A stretch of DNA of 64,000 bases from Nitrogeniibacter aestuarii (GTDB lineage Bacteria > Pseudomonadota > Gammaproteobacteria > Burkholderiales > Rhodocyclaceae), in contig NZ_CP071321.1 of the NCBI RefSeq assembly GCF_017309585.1, forward strand, positions 3,673,501-3,737,500, given 5' to 3'. The notes beneath the pieces were generated by a model. The model was not told the origin of the DNA, searched no databases, and saw nothing but the letters and a program-made list of their open reading frames with translations. Below are positions 34,685 to 44,800 of this stretch, piece by piece. Within the stretch, counting starts at the first letter, position 1. Each line of letters starts with the position of its first letter. The position numbers and the translations under genes are program-made.

Positions 34685-34700
34685 TCCGGGCCGGATTCCG

Positions 34701-34740
34701 GCAACAAAAAAGCGAGGCACCGGCCTCGCTTTTTTGTTGC
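34701..34740. terminator. Strong bidirectional terminator
   Basis: Perfect 17-bp inverted repeat, with arms GCAACAAAAAAGCGAGG and its complement, around a 6-base loop. It lies between the convergent dynamin-like and ferredoxin genes; A and T tracts lie within the stem so it works in both directions. Confidence 0.92.
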
Positions 34741-34754
34741 GTGCTGCCTGAAGC

Positions 34755-35003
34755 TCAGCCTTGCGTGAGCTTCACGAACTTGGCCATCAGATCGTCCTGC
34801 GACTCCTTGTGGTCCGGGTCGTGCGGGATACAGTCCACCGGGCACACTTGCTGGCACTGAGGCTCGTCGAAGTGGCCAACACATTCGGTGCACTTGTTCG
34901 GGTCGATCTCATAGATCTCGTCACCCTGGTAGATGGCGTTGTTCGGGCATTCCGGTTCACACACATCACAGTTGATGCATTCGTCGGTAATCATCAGAGC
35001 CAT
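34755..35003 (-). CDS. 2x[4Fe-4S] ferredoxin (YfhL type)
   Basis: 82-residue electron carrier with two cluster motifs, CINCDVCEPECP and CTECVGHFDEPQCQQVCPVDC. The long insert in the second motif marks the Alvin/YfhL-type ferredoxins of low potential. GGAGAGAGGATC precedes the ATG. It follows coaD by 16 bases in the conserved rsmD-coaD-fdx order. Confidence 0.94.
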   Translation of the reverse strand: MALMITDECINCDVCEPECPNNAIYQGDEIYEIDPNKCTECVGHFDEPQCQQVCPVDCIPHDPDHKESQDDLMAKFVKLTQG

Positions 35004-35019
35004 GGCTTGATCCTCTCTC

Positions 35020-35508
35020 CTAGTTCGCTTGATTCAACTTCACCCGCAGGCGCTGTGCCACGGCAGGGTGAACAAATTGTCCGACATTTCCCCCGAAGCG
35101 CGCGATCTCGCGCACCATGGTGGCGGAAATGAACATGTACTCCTCGGCCGGTGTGAGGAAAACCGTCTCCACATCGGGAAAGAGCTTGCGGTTCATGCCG
35201 GCCATCTGGAATTCGTATTCGAAATCTGAAACAGCCCGCAAGCCACGCAAAATCACCCGGGCCTGCTGCGCCCGGACAAAATCCATCAGCAGCCCGGAAA
35301 ACCCGACCACTTCAACGTTGGCGAAGCCGGCCGTCACCTCACGGGCGATGTCGACACGCTCTTCGAGTTCGAAGATGGGGCCTTTGCCCGCACTGGCTGC
35401 CACCGCCACGATAACGCGCTCGAACAGCAGTGACGCGCGACGCACCAGATCTTCATGACCCCGGGTCATCGGATCGAAGGTCCCAGGATAAATGACCGTG
35501 CCGTTCAT
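35020..35508 (-). CDS. coaD: Pantetheine-phosphate adenylyltransferase
   Basis: Penultimate CoA step: 4'-phosphopantetheine plus ATP gives dephospho-CoA. 162 residues. IYPGTFDPMTRGHEDLVRRA holds the TxGH nucleotidyltransferase motif; VILRGLRAVSDFEYEFQMAG and EYMFISATMVREIARFGG are also diagnostic. It overlaps rsmD by 4 bases. With coaX and coaE, three CoA pathway genes lie in this window. Confidence 0.97.
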   Translation of the reverse strand: MNGTVIYPGTFDPMTRGHEDLVRRASLLFERVIVAVAASAGKGPIFELEERVDIAREVTAGFANVEVVGFSGLLMDFVRAQQARVILRGLRAVSDFEYEFQMAGMNRKLFPDVETVFLTPAEEYMFISATMVREIARFGGNVGQFVHPAVAQRLRVKLNQAN

Positions 35509-36047
35509 GCGCCCCCTCGCCTCTTCAGCAACTGAAAACAGACCTGCCCGGCGCGCCCCGACTTGACGGCCTCGAATTCGCCCAGTGACTCAACAGGCAC
35601 TTCGGCCTCGATATAGAGCCAGCCGTCGGACGCCACCAACGCCTCCAGGTGTGGTTCAAGCTGCTCGATCCAGCCCTTGTTGTAGGGCGGGTCGAGCATC
35701 ACCAGATCGTAGGGCCGGGACGCAGACGCGGCGAATTTTAGCGCATCCAAGCGCACCAACTCCACCTGATCTGCCCCAAGTGCTTGAGCATGCTGCTTTA
35801 AGAGCGCAAACACACGGGGGTTGAACTCTACCATGACCACCTCTCCAGCTCCGCGCGAGGCCGCCTCGAATCCCAGCGCGCCTGAGCCGGCGAACAGATC
35901 GAGACAGCGCCAACCGTCCAGGTGCTGGCCGAGCCAGTTGAACAGGGTCTCACGCACGCGATCCGGCGTCGGGCGCAGCCCGGTCGCGATGGTCACGTTA
36001 AGCATGCGCGATCGCCACTGGCCGCCGGTAATGCGCACCCGGCTCAA
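35505..36047 (-). CDS. rsmD: 16S rRNA (guanine(966)-N2)-methyltransferase
   Basis: 180 residues. SAM motif CLDLFAGSGALGFEAASRGA and catalytic VMLDPPYNKG. The start appears to be TTG at 36047, which overlaps the stop of the upstream M16 gene and gives the conserved N-terminus SRVRITGGQWRSR. GTG four codons in is an alternative, but would lose conserved residues. Confidence 0.93.
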   Translation of the reverse strand: MSRVRITGGQWRSRMLNVTIATGLRPTPDRVRETLFNWLGQHLDGWRCLDLFAGSGALGFEAASRGAGEVVMVEFNPRVFALLKQHAQALGADQVELVRLDALKFAASASRPYDLVMLDPPYNKGWIEQLEPHLEALVASDGWLYIEAEVPVESLGEFEAVKSGRAGQVCFQLLKRRGGA

Positions 36048-37405
36048 GGCCGGCCCCCATCGTCCGCCACGTCGCCACTGCCGCCCACGACGACGGTCAC
36101 CAGATGCTGCGGTAGTACGCGACGCTTGAAGGCATCACGCACGTCGTCCACCGTCAGCGCCTGCACCGCCTTGGGGTACTCGGTCAGCCAGTCGAGCGGC
36201 AGGTCGTAAAAGCCGATCACCGAAACATAGCCAAGCAGTTTGGCATTCGAATCGAGTCGAAGGCCGAAGCCATTGACGATGTTGGCCTTCGCAGCGGCCA
36301 ACTCATCCTCACTGGGTCCTTGATCGATGAAGTCCGCCAGCGTCTGCCGCACCACTTCGATGGCTTCATCCGTTTGCCGGCCTCGGGTCTGAAGACCGAT
36401 GCGGAAGGGGCCAGCGACCCGGTGCGGGGAAAAATGGCTATAAACGCTGTAGGCAAATCCGCGCTTCTCGCGGACCTCCTTCATCAACCGGGAGACGAAT
36501 CCGCCACCGCCCAGCACGTAGTTGCCGGTCAGCAATGCGTAATAGTCGGGATCATCGCGACGCAGCCCCGGCATGCCAATGGCGATATGCGCCTGCGCCG
36601 AGGGATTGTCGATCCGCAGCAGCTTGGCATCGGGCATGACCGGGCTCGGCAAGGCCACCGAGGGGCGCCCCTCCGGCAGGCCGTCGGTCAGGACTCGCGC
36701 GATGCGGTCGGCCTGCGCCCGGTCCACATCGCCCACGATGCTGATACTCGCCACGCCCGAGGCGTAGTAGCGTCGATGAAAGCTGACCAGATCCCCCTGC
36801 GTGATCGACTTGAGCGACGCTTCGGAGGCCGAAGCCCCGTAGGGGTGAGTCCCGTAGATTTCGGCCATGAAGGCACGATCGACCAGGTAACCCGGTTGCG
36901 TTTCGGCCTCCTGCAACCCAATGATGGCCCGGCCGCGCTCACGATCGAGGATGGCGACCGGAAACACCGGATCACGCATCACTTCAGCCATCAACGCCAC
37001 CGCCGCCGTGCGCTCGGTCTCACTCGACAACACCCGCAAGCTCACCGATGCCCGGTCAGTGCCGGCGCTGGCGCCGAACTGAGCGCCCAGATCGGCAAAG
37101 CGGTCTGCGAGGGCATTTTCGTCGTAGCGGGACGTGCCCGCATCCAGCAGGCCGGCCACCATGCCCGCAAGCCCGGCTTTTCGTCCGGGCGAGTAGGCGC
37201 TCCCCGCGGGAAAGTCGACTTGTACATCCACCATCGGCAAGGCGTCGGCGCGCACGAAGTTCACCCGGGCGCCACTGGGCAGCGTCCACTGTTCGATATC
37301 GACCGCCGACATCGCTGGCATGGCCACGCCACACAACAATGCGACGCTGGCTGTTCGCAGGAAACCCATCAAGCGGGGAAGATCAATCATTCGGTCTGTC
37401 TTCAT
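36044..37405 (-). CDS. M16 family protein lacking the zinc motif
   Basis: 453 residues with signal peptide ending AMPAMSA. It has the two-lobe pitrilysin fold (AYSPGRKAGLAGMVAGLLDA, then VREKRGFAYSVYSHFS with the R/Y pair in the second lobe). Where active members have HxxEH the sequence is MVAGLLDAG, so it cannot bind catalytic zinc. It probably pairs with the active M16 subunit encoded immediately upstream, 2 bases away. ATG 37405; a TTG two codons earlier overlaps the upstream stop. Confidence 0.9.
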   Translation of the reverse strand: MKTDRMIDLPRLMGFLRTASVALLCGVAMPAMSAVDIEQWTLPSGARVNFVRADALPMVDVQVDFPAGSAYSPGRKAGLAGMVAGLLDAGTSRYDENALADRFADLGAQFGASAGTDRASVSLRVLSSETERTAAVALMAEVMRDPVFPVAILDRERGRAIIGLQEAETQPGYLVDRAFMAEIYGTHPYGASASEASLKSITQGDLVSFHRRYYASGVASISIVGDVDRAQADRIARVLTDGLPEGRPSVALPSPVMPDAKLLRIDNPSAQAHIAIGMPGLRRDDPDYYALLTGNYVLGGGGFVSRLMKEVREKRGFAYSVYSHFSPHRVAGPFRIGLQTRGRQTDEAIEVVRQTLADFIDQGPSEDELAAAKANIVNGFGLRLDSNAKLLGYVSVIGFYDLPLDWLTEYPKAVQALTVDDVRDAFKRRVLPQHLVTVVVGGSGDVADDGGRP

Positions 37406-37407
37406 GG

Positions 37408-38820
37408 TCAATGCCGCACCGGCACACTCGGGCGGCGCGGTTTGGATTCACTGATCGGGAGCGGATCAAGGACCGCCACGGTGAGCGAGTCATCGCTGAA
37501 ATAGCGGTTCGCTACATCGCGCACTTCATCGGCGGTCACGCTGCGAATGCCTTCGAGCATCACGGCGGCATCGCGCCAGGACAGGCCAACGCTCTCCAGC
37601 GAGCCGATTTCCATGGCTTGCCCCATCAACGAGTCTTTCTGAAAGACCCGGCTCGAAACAGCCTGCGTCTTGACGCGCGCCAGTTCATCCGCGGCCACGC
37701 CTTCGGTCTGCACTCGAACCAGTTCCGCACGTAGCGCCGCCTCCACGTCTGCCACCGTCTTGCCGGCGGCCGGAGAGCCGTCCATGAAGAACAGCTGCGG
37801 CCCTCTGCCGATGCCGTCGTAACCTGCGCCGGCCGACACTGCGACCCCGGCTTCACGCACCACCCGTCGCGGCAAGCGCGCACCACTGTAGCCATCCAGC
37901 ACCGCCGCAAGCACCTGCAGCGCGTAGACGTCGCGATCCGCCGCTGCATCCCGCAAATCCGGGGCAGCCCAGGCCATGACCACATACGGCAGTTCCGCAG
38001 GTGCCCTGACGCTGACACGTCGCTCACCCCGGCGCGGAGGCTCTTCAATCAGCGGTCTCGACGGCAGGGCGGCTCGCGGCCTGACCTGCCCGTAGGTGGC
38101 GGCCGCCTCGCGAAAGACGGCTTCATGATCCACATCCCCAACCACCACGAGCGTCGCGTTCTGCGGCGCGTACCAACGGTCGTACCAGGCCCGGGCGTCA
38201 TCGGGCGTCATGTGATCCAGGTCGCTCATCCAGCCAATCACCGGCCGACGGTAGGGGTGCGCATGAAAGGCGGTCGCCATCAACTCTTCGAACACCAGGG
38301 AGCGGGGTTTGTCATCGGTGCGCATCCGCCGCTCTTCCTTGACGACCTCCACTTCCTTGGCAAAGTCCTCGTCCTTGAGCATGAGCCCGGACATGCGATC
38401 GGCCTCAAGTTGCATCATGCGCGGCAACTGGTCGGCCGGGACTTGCTGGAAGTAGGCGGTGTAGTCGTGACTGGTGAAGGCGTTGTCGCGCCCGCCCACG
38501 CCGGCCACGATCTTGTTGAACTCGCCCGGTCCGACCGCTTCGGTGCCCTTGAACATCATGTGTTCGAGCACATGGGCCACCCCCGATGTGCCATCAACCT
38601 CGTCCATGGCGCCGGCTTTGTACCACACCATGTGAACCACCGAAGGCGCGCGGCGGTCTTCCTTCACCACCACCTTCATCCCGTTGTCGAGCGTCATTTC
38701 AAAGGGGTTCGCCATGGCCGGTCCGACCAGCACGACGCCCGCGACCGCCCCCAGGAGCCATCGGCGGACCCCGGCGAGGCCCCAGCCGTGTACTTCGGAG
38801 CGAAGTCGTTTCTGTGTCAT
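37408..38820 (-). CDS. M16 family zinc metallopeptidase
   Basis: 470 residues from ATG 38820 (AGGA 8 bases upstream). Signal peptide WLLGAVAGVVLVGPAMA, then SGVAHVLEHMMFKGTEAVGP with the inverted zinc motif HVLEH; the distal Glu is in EVEVVKEERRMR. A periplasmic peptidase whose partner, encoded next, lacks the motif but supplies the second-lobe R/Y residues. The frame stays open further upstream, but ATG 38820 has the signal peptide in the right place. Divergent from ftsY. Confidence 0.92.
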   Translation of the reverse strand: MTQKRLRSEVHGWGLAGVRRWLLGAVAGVVLVGPAMANPFEMTLDNGMKVVVKEDRRAPSVVHMVWYKAGAMDEVDGTSGVAHVLEHMMFKGTEAVGPGEFNKIVAGVGGRDNAFTSHDYTAYFQQVPADQLPRMMQLEADRMSGLMLKDEDFAKEVEVVKEERRMRTDDKPRSLVFEELMATAFHAHPYRRPVIGWMSDLDHMTPDDARAWYDRWYAPQNATLVVVGDVDHEAVFREAAATYGQVRPRAALPSRPLIEEPPRRGERRVSVRAPAELPYVVMAWAAPDLRDAAADRDVYALQVLAAVLDGYSGARLPRRVVREAGVAVSAGAGYDGIGRGPQLFFMDGSPAAGKTVADVEAALRAELVRVQTEGVAADELARVKTQAVSSRVFQKDSLMGQAMEIGSLESVGLSWRDAAVMLEGIRSVTADEVRDVANRYFSDDSLTVAVLDPLPISESKPRRPSVPVRH

Positions 38821-38947
38821 CCACGCATCCTGCATCTGATAAAATTTGCGTTTCGTCCGGCGACCGGACGGCGAGCCATGGTAGCGGCTCGTCGCGGGCG
38901 CTGCCAGCCGGCCCGCGCGGCAATCCACCCATGTGACTCGAATCGCC

Positions 38948-40204
38948 ATGTTTGGTTTCTTCAAGAAATCCGCAAAGAAGGACTCGCCTGCCGAACAAAA
39001 GGACAGTGCGGTCGACGCTCAGGACCTGAACACTGCCACCACGCAGGTGCCCCAAGACCCCGAGTCCGGGCAACGCAAAGACGCTGTCGACCACGACGCG
39101 CCCACCGAGGTGGCACCAGCTGGATTGAGCGACGAACAGATCGAGCCCCCCACCGACGTCGCGTCCCCGGGTGATAGCCCCCCGGAGAGTGCCCCTCAGG
39201 GCGAGTCACCCGTCGCGCCTGTGGCGCATGATGCCAGCACCGAAGTGCCACCGGTGCCTGCGCCCGTGGCGCCCGCGCCCAAGCTCAGCTGGCGCGACCG
39301 GCTCAAGGCGGGCCTCAATCGCACGCGACTCAACCTGGCCGGCATGTTCGGTCTGCGCAAGATCGACGAGGAGCTGCTCGAAGACATCGAAAGCACACTG
39401 CTGATGGCAGACTGCGGCATCGAGGCGACCACACACCTGATTGGCGCCCTGCGCACGCGCTGGAAGCGCGACGGGCTGGAAACCGCCGACCAGCTGCGAG
39501 AAGCGCTGGTCGAAGAACTCACCGCCATCCTCGCCCCGCTCGAAGCGACGCTGGATGTCACCACCCACAAGCCTTTCATCATCATGGTGGCGGGCATCAA
39601 CGGGTCGGGCAAAACCACCTCGATCGGCAAGCTGGCCAAGTGGTACCAGGGCCAAGGCAAGAAAGTGCTGCTCGCAGCGGGCGACACGTTCCGGGCGGCC
39701 GCGCGCGAGCAACTGATGACCTGGGGCGAGCGCAATGGCGTGGACGTGATCGCTCAGGAGTCCGGCGATCCGGCAGCTGTGGTCTTCGACGCGGTCAACG
39801 CCGCCAAGGCGCGCGGAATTGATGTGGTGCTGGCAGACACGGCCGGCCGCTTGCCAACGCAGAGCCATCTCATGGACGAGATCGCCAAGGTGCGCCGGGT
39901 CATCACCAAGGTGGATCCGACGGCCCCGCATGAAGTGCTGCTGGTGCTGGACGCCAACATCGGTCAGAACGCGCTGGCACAGGTAAAGTCCTTCGACGCC
40001 GCGGTCAAGGTGACCGGCCTGGTCATCACCAAGCTCGATGGCACCGCCAAGGGCGGCATCCTGGCCGCCATCGCCCGCCAGTGCCCCAAGCCACTGCGCT
40101 TTATCGGTGTAGGCGAAGGCATCGACGATCTTCGCCCCTTCCAGGCACGCGAGTTCGTTGACGCCCTGTTTGCCAAATCCGAATCACAGAAGCCCCGGGC
40201 ATGA
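38948..40204 (+). CDS. ftsY: Signal recognition particle receptor FtsY
   Basis: Docks SRP-ribosome complexes at the membrane. 418 residues: short start MFGFFKKSAKK, an acidic Pro/Ala-rich A domain to about residue 115, then the NG GTPase domain with GINGSGKTTSIGKLAKWY, DTFRAAAREQL, VLADTAGRLPTQ, TKLDGTAKGG and GVGEGIDDLRPF. ATG 38948 preferred over GTG 38933 because MFGFFK is the common N-terminus. The stop overlaps ftsE (ATGA). Confidence 0.97.
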   Translation: MFGFFKKSAKKDSPAEQKDSAVDAQDLNTATTQVPQDPESGQRKDAVDHDAPTEVAPAGLSDEQIEPPTDVASPGDSPPESAPQGESPVAPVAHDASTEVPPVPAPVAPAPKLSWRDRLKAGLNRTRLNLAGMFGLRKIDEELLEDIESTLLMADCGIEATTHLIGALRTRWKRDGLETADQLREALVEELTAILAPLEATLDVTTHKPFIIMVAGINGSGKTTSIGKLAKWYQGQGKKVLLAAGDTFRAAAREQLMTWGERNGVDVIAQESGDPAAVVFDAVNAAKARGIDVVLADTAGRLPTQSHLMDEIAKVRRVITKVDPTAPHEVLLVLDANIGQNALAQVKSFDAAVKVTGLVITKLDGTAKGGILAAIARQCPKPLRFIGVGEGIDDLRPFQAREFVDALFAKSESQKPRA

Positions 40205-40863
40205 TCGTTTTCGAGCAGGTCACCAAGCGCTACCCGGGCGGGCACGAGGCGCTCACCGAGGTGAGCTTCGAACTTCGGCATGGCGAACTGGTCGTGCTGT
40301 CCGGCCACTCGGGCGCCGGCAAGAGCACACTGCTCAAGATGATTCCGGTCGTCGAGCGTCCCACCAGCGGACGCGTGCTCATCAATGGACAGGACGTCAG
40401 CCATCTGCCACGCAACGCAATACCCTACCTGCGCCGCAGTCTGGGCCTGATGATGCAGGACAACCGTCTGCTCTACGACCGGAATGTGCACGACAACGTG
40501 ATGCTGCCGCTGGTCATCACCGGCATGGCACCCAGTGACGCCGGGCGACGTGTGGACGCGGCCCTTGAGCGCGTAGGGCTGGCCGGGCGCGGCAAGGAAA
40601 TGCCCATCGGCCTGTCGGGCGGCGAACAGCAACGGGTATCGATCGCCCGTGCGATTGCCAACAAGCCCTCGGTGCTCATCGCCGACGAGCCCACGGCCCA
40701 CCTAGACGCCGATTACGCCCGCGACATCGCACAGCTGTTCGAGTCGTTCAAGTCGGTCGGCGTCACCGTGATCGTGTGCACTCACGACCCCACGCTCTTT
40801 CACGAGACCCGCCCGCGCCGGCTGGTGCTCAATCAGGGGCGACTGATCGAGGGGGCCGAATAA
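40201..40863 (+). CDS. ftsE: Cell division ATP-binding protein FtsE
   Basis: 220-residue ABC ATPase. Walker A GHSGAGKSTLLK, signature LSGGEQQRVSIARAI, Walker B VLIADEPTAHLD. With FtsX it activates periplasmic murein hydrolases through EnvC at the septum. Overlaps both neighbours by 3-4 bases, so ftsYEX are coupled. Confidence 0.97.
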   Translation: MIVFEQVTKRYPGGHEALTEVSFELRHGELVVLSGHSGAGKSTLLKMIPVVERPTSGRVLINGQDVSHLPRNAIPYLRRSLGLMMQDNRLLYDRNVHDNVMLPLVITGMAPSDAGRRVDAALERVGLAGRGKEMPIGLSGGEQQRVSIARAIANKPSVLIADEPTAHLDADYARDIAQLFESFKSVGVTVIVCTHDPTLFHETRPRRLVLNQGRLIEGAE

Positions 40864-41762
40864 TGCGCGCCTGGTTCTATCAGCACCGCAAAGCGCTGGC
40901 CCATGCCCTGAGCCGCCTGGTCGGGCAACCGATCGGCACGGTTCTTTCCGCCCTGGTGGTCGGTATCGCGCTCGCCCTGCCGGCCGGGGGCTTCGTCCTG
41001 GTGGACAACGTGGGTTCGCTGGCGCGCGGCGTGACCGGCAGCCCGGAGATCAGTCTGTACCTGTCGCTCGAGGCGACCGACGACGACGTCAAGGACATCG
41101 AGGCCCGTCTGCGCGACAGCAAGGAGTTGTCCGGTTTCCAGTTTGTGGCGCGCGACGCGGCCCTCAAGCAACTGGCCGACAACGGACTGGCCGACGTCCT
41201 CGACGGTCTGCCCGGCAACCCGCTGCCGCACGCCTTCATCATCACCCCGGCCAACGAAGATCCGGCGCTGTTCGAGACACTCAAGGCACGTTTCTCGGCC
41301 TGGCCCATGGTCGAGCACGTGCAACTCGATGCCGCCTGGGTGCAACGTCTTCATGCCTTGCTGGCCCTGGCCGAACTCTGCGTCTCGCTGCTGGCCATCC
41401 TGCTCGCCTGCGCGCTGGTGATCATCACCTTCAACACCATCCGGCTGCAGATTCTCACCCAGCGGGCCGAGATCGAGGTCACCCGTCTGCTGGGTGCCAC
41501 CGACCAGTTCATCCGTCGCCCCTTCTACTGGCTCGGTTGCCTTCAGGGGCTCTTGGGGGGCGTGGTGGCCTGGGGCGTGGTCTCGGGCGGTGTTGCACTG
41601 TTGCGCCCGCCGGCGGAAGAACTCGCCGCCGCCTATGGCGCCGTGTTTGCCCTCAATGGCCCGACCACCGACCAGGTCGCGCTACTGCTGCTAATTGCGG
41701 TCTTTCTCGGATGGCTGGGCACAGCGCTGTCGGTCCGCCAGCATCTGCGCGCCGCCGAATAA
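40863..41762 (+). CDS. ftsX: Cell division protein FtsX
   Basis: 299-residue membrane partner of FtsE. One transmembrane helix near residues 25-47, a periplasmic domain (about 50-170, with SGFQFVARDAALKQLADNGL and LPHAFIITP), then three helices. TLITHR-type cytoplasmic segment IRLQILTQRAEIEVTRLLGA is the conserved FtsX box. Start ATG 40863 overlaps the ftsE TAA. In enterics rpoH follows ftsX; here it is replaced by a sensor kinase gene. Confidence 0.96.
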   Translation: MRAWFYQHRKALAHALSRLVGQPIGTVLSALVVGIALALPAGGFVLVDNVGSLARGVTGSPEISLYLSLEATDDDVKDIEARLRDSKELSGFQFVARDAALKQLADNGLADVLDGLPGNPLPHAFIITPANEDPALFETLKARFSAWPMVEHVQLDAAWVQRLHALLALAELCVSLLAILLACALVIITFNTIRLQILTQRAEIEVTRLLGATDQFIRRPFYWLGCLQGLLGGVVAWGVVSGGVALLRPPAEELAAAYGAVFALNGPTTDQVALLLLIAVFLGWLGTALSVRQHLRAAE

Positions 41763-41860
41763 CGGATTTCGCCTGAAGGATTCAAGGCTTCCCGAGCCAC
41801 GCCGTAACTCTTAGATGAGCTGGGCGCCGGTGCGCCCGTGTCGATTGGCTTGTTTCCGGA

Positions 41861-44800
41861 ATGCGCTTGGCATCGAGACTGTTCTACAACATCGCTTTGG
41901 TGATCGCGTACCTGCTGTTGTGCGCGCTCGGCCAGCTCTTCCCCCCGGGAGATACGGGTATTCCGCCGATCGCCTTCGGGGCGGGCCTGGGGATCGTCGC
42001 GGTGCTCATCGGCGGAAGCAGCTTGCTGCCCGGGGTCGCCATTGGCGCGGCCATTGCCACGCTGCCCGGCTTCACATTCCATGCGGACATCCACCCCTTC
42101 TATTTTCCAATGGCCTTGGCCGACGCGGCTGGCGTGAGCTTGCAGGCTGCGCTGGGCGCAGCCCTCGTACGCCAGCACGCAGAAGAGAAGTGGCGAGACC
42201 TGCTCCATGACCGTGACACGCTGATTTTCTTCGGCCTGGCCGCCATTGTGGCCAGTGTCGTCGCCCCCACCACCCATGCCGCCAGCGCAATGGCCTTCGG
42301 GCTGCTGGACACGAGCCTTGCCGGCAGCGTGTGGACGCACTTCTACATCAGCAATGTGCTGGGGGTGCTCATCGTCGCCCCGATCGTGATTTCCCTGTTG
42401 CGCAGCCGGACCATTGCCTGGCAAGACCGGGTGCTCGTGCAGATTCCCGTGATGGTGGTGTGCATCACCCTGATCCTGCTGGCCGCCCAGGCCATCGACC
42501 GCTGGGACGAGGAGCGCCAGACCCGAGAACTTGAAACCACGGCCGACACCATTGCCCAACAGCTCGCCCGCCGGGCCGTGGCACACCACGAGATTCTCGG
42601 GTCGCTGGCGCGCATGTATGAGATCTCTCGGGATTTCAACTACGCTGATTTCGAACACCTGACCCGAGTCACGCTGCTCAAGAATCCGGACATCTTTGCC
42701 TTGAGCCTCAATCCGCTGGTCACTGCCACCGAGCGCGCGGCGTTCGAGACAAAAATGCGGGTGATCACCGGCCTTCCCGAATACCGGATCGTCGAGCGGT
42801 CCAGTGCCGGAAAACTGGTCGCAGCGGGCGACCGGCCGTATTACGTTCCGGTCGCTTTTATCGGCCCCTTGCAGGGAAACGAACGCGCCCTGGGGTTTGA
42901 CATCAATTCGAATCCCCTGCGCAGCCATGCCATCGAACGCGCCCTGGCCATGGGTGATATGGCGCTGACAGCGCCGATCCGGCTGATCCAGGAAAGCACC
43001 AGCCGCCCCGGCGTGCTCGCCCTGTCCCCGGCGTATTCGTTTGCCCGGGCAGGCGCCGACGGCAAGCGGGCTCCGATCGGCTTTGCGGTGGCTGTGCTCA
43101 AGGCTGACCTGCTGATCAACATTGCCACCACCGGACTCAGACATGAGGGCATCGACTACACCATTACCGACGAGAATGCGCCGGAGGGTCAGCGCATGCT
43201 CTATTTCTCGGGTCCGGAGCCAACGTCGACACTTCCCGAGTCCGCGTGGCGACGCAAGGTCCAGATGGGAGATCGCAGCTGGCAGATCGCGACTTATCAC
43301 ACCTCGGCGCGCAACCTGCTGACCGACTGGGCCTGGATCGCTTCTGTCATTGGCGGCTTGCTGGCGGCGGCCCTTCAGTTCGTGTTGATGTCGATGACAG
43401 GCCGCACGGCACTGGTCCGCCAGCTCGTGGCCGAGCAAACCGCCGAGATCGAATCGCAGCGCGATGCGCTCGCCGGCAGCGAGCAACGCTATCGGCAGCT
43501 GTTCGCCCATTCGCACGCGCCCCAGCTGCTGATCGACCCTTTCAATGGCCGCATCGTGGCGGCCAATCTCGCTGCGGAGCATTTCTACGGCTATCGGGAG
43601 CAAGAGTTGCTCGCCATGGACCTGACCGATCTCGTCGACGAATCCAGGCGAGGCGATCAACCCCAGGCCTTGCCGGGTTACGACACGCGCCCGCAGCGCA
43701 CGGAGCACCGCCTCAAGAGTGGCGAGGTCAGGACGGTCGACTGTCGCGTGGCCAGCCTGCAATTCGGCGAACGCCACCTTCGCCTGCTCGAGGTTCAGGA
43801 CACGACGGAACAGAACGCACTCGAGGAGTCACGCAACCGCCAGCTGGCCTACCTGAGAGCGATGAACGACCTGGGCAACCGATCCGCCGGGCTGGATATC
43901 ACGGCGCGGCTGACAGAGGCCCTGCGCCTCGGGACCTCCCTGCTCGGCCTGGAGGTCGGAATCATCGGCCAGACGCGCCAGGGCAGCCACCGTATCGTTG
44001 CAGCGGTGGCAAACGACTCGGCCATCCGCGAGGGGCTGGAGTTCAATCTTCAAGACACCCTGTGCAGCATCACGCTGGCCGAGAACGACATCGTCGCAGT
44101 CGAGCACATGGCCCGCTCCCGCTACCAGCACATGCCGTGCTATCTCAAATGGAGTCAGGAAGCCTTCCTGGGCGCGCCCATCCGGGTCGATGGTCAGATC
44201 TACGGCACCGTACACTTTTCCAGTCGCGCCCCCTATTACCGCCCCTGGGACGACAACGACCGTGAATTCGTCAGTTTGATCGCGCGCTGGATCGGCGCCC
44301 GACTGGAGCGCGACTTCACGCAGCAACAGCTGGCCGAATCCGACGAACTCCTGCGCAACGCCATCGAAGCCATCGGCGAGGCCTTCGTCATCTACGATCC
44401 GGAAGACCGCCTGATCTTCTGCAATGATCGCTACAAGGACCTTTACAAGACGTCTGCGCCCGCCATCGTTCCGGGCGCCACGTTCGAATCGATCCTGCGC
44501 TACGGAGCAGAACGCGGACAGTACCAGGAGGCGCGCGGACGAATCGACGAATGGGTCGCAGAGCGTCTCGAGGCCCATTTGTCGGGCAACATCGATCTGG
44601 AGCAACCGCTCGACGACGGGCGCTGGTTGCGTATCCGCGAACGCAAGACCACCAGCGGCCACATCGTCGGCTTCCGCGTGGATGTGACCGAGCTGTTCGA
44701 GGCCAAGGAAGCGGCCGAACGGGCCAACGTGGCCAAGAGCCAGTTCCTGGCGACCATGTCGCACGAATTGCGCACGCCCATGAATGGGGTACTCGGCATG

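Noticed and set aside
41633..43777. 714-codon minus-strand frame opposite the hybrid kinase
   Set aside because: Antisense frame in phase with GC-rich third positions of a clearly conserved kinase; its product is Gln/His/Gly/Arg-rich with no domain.
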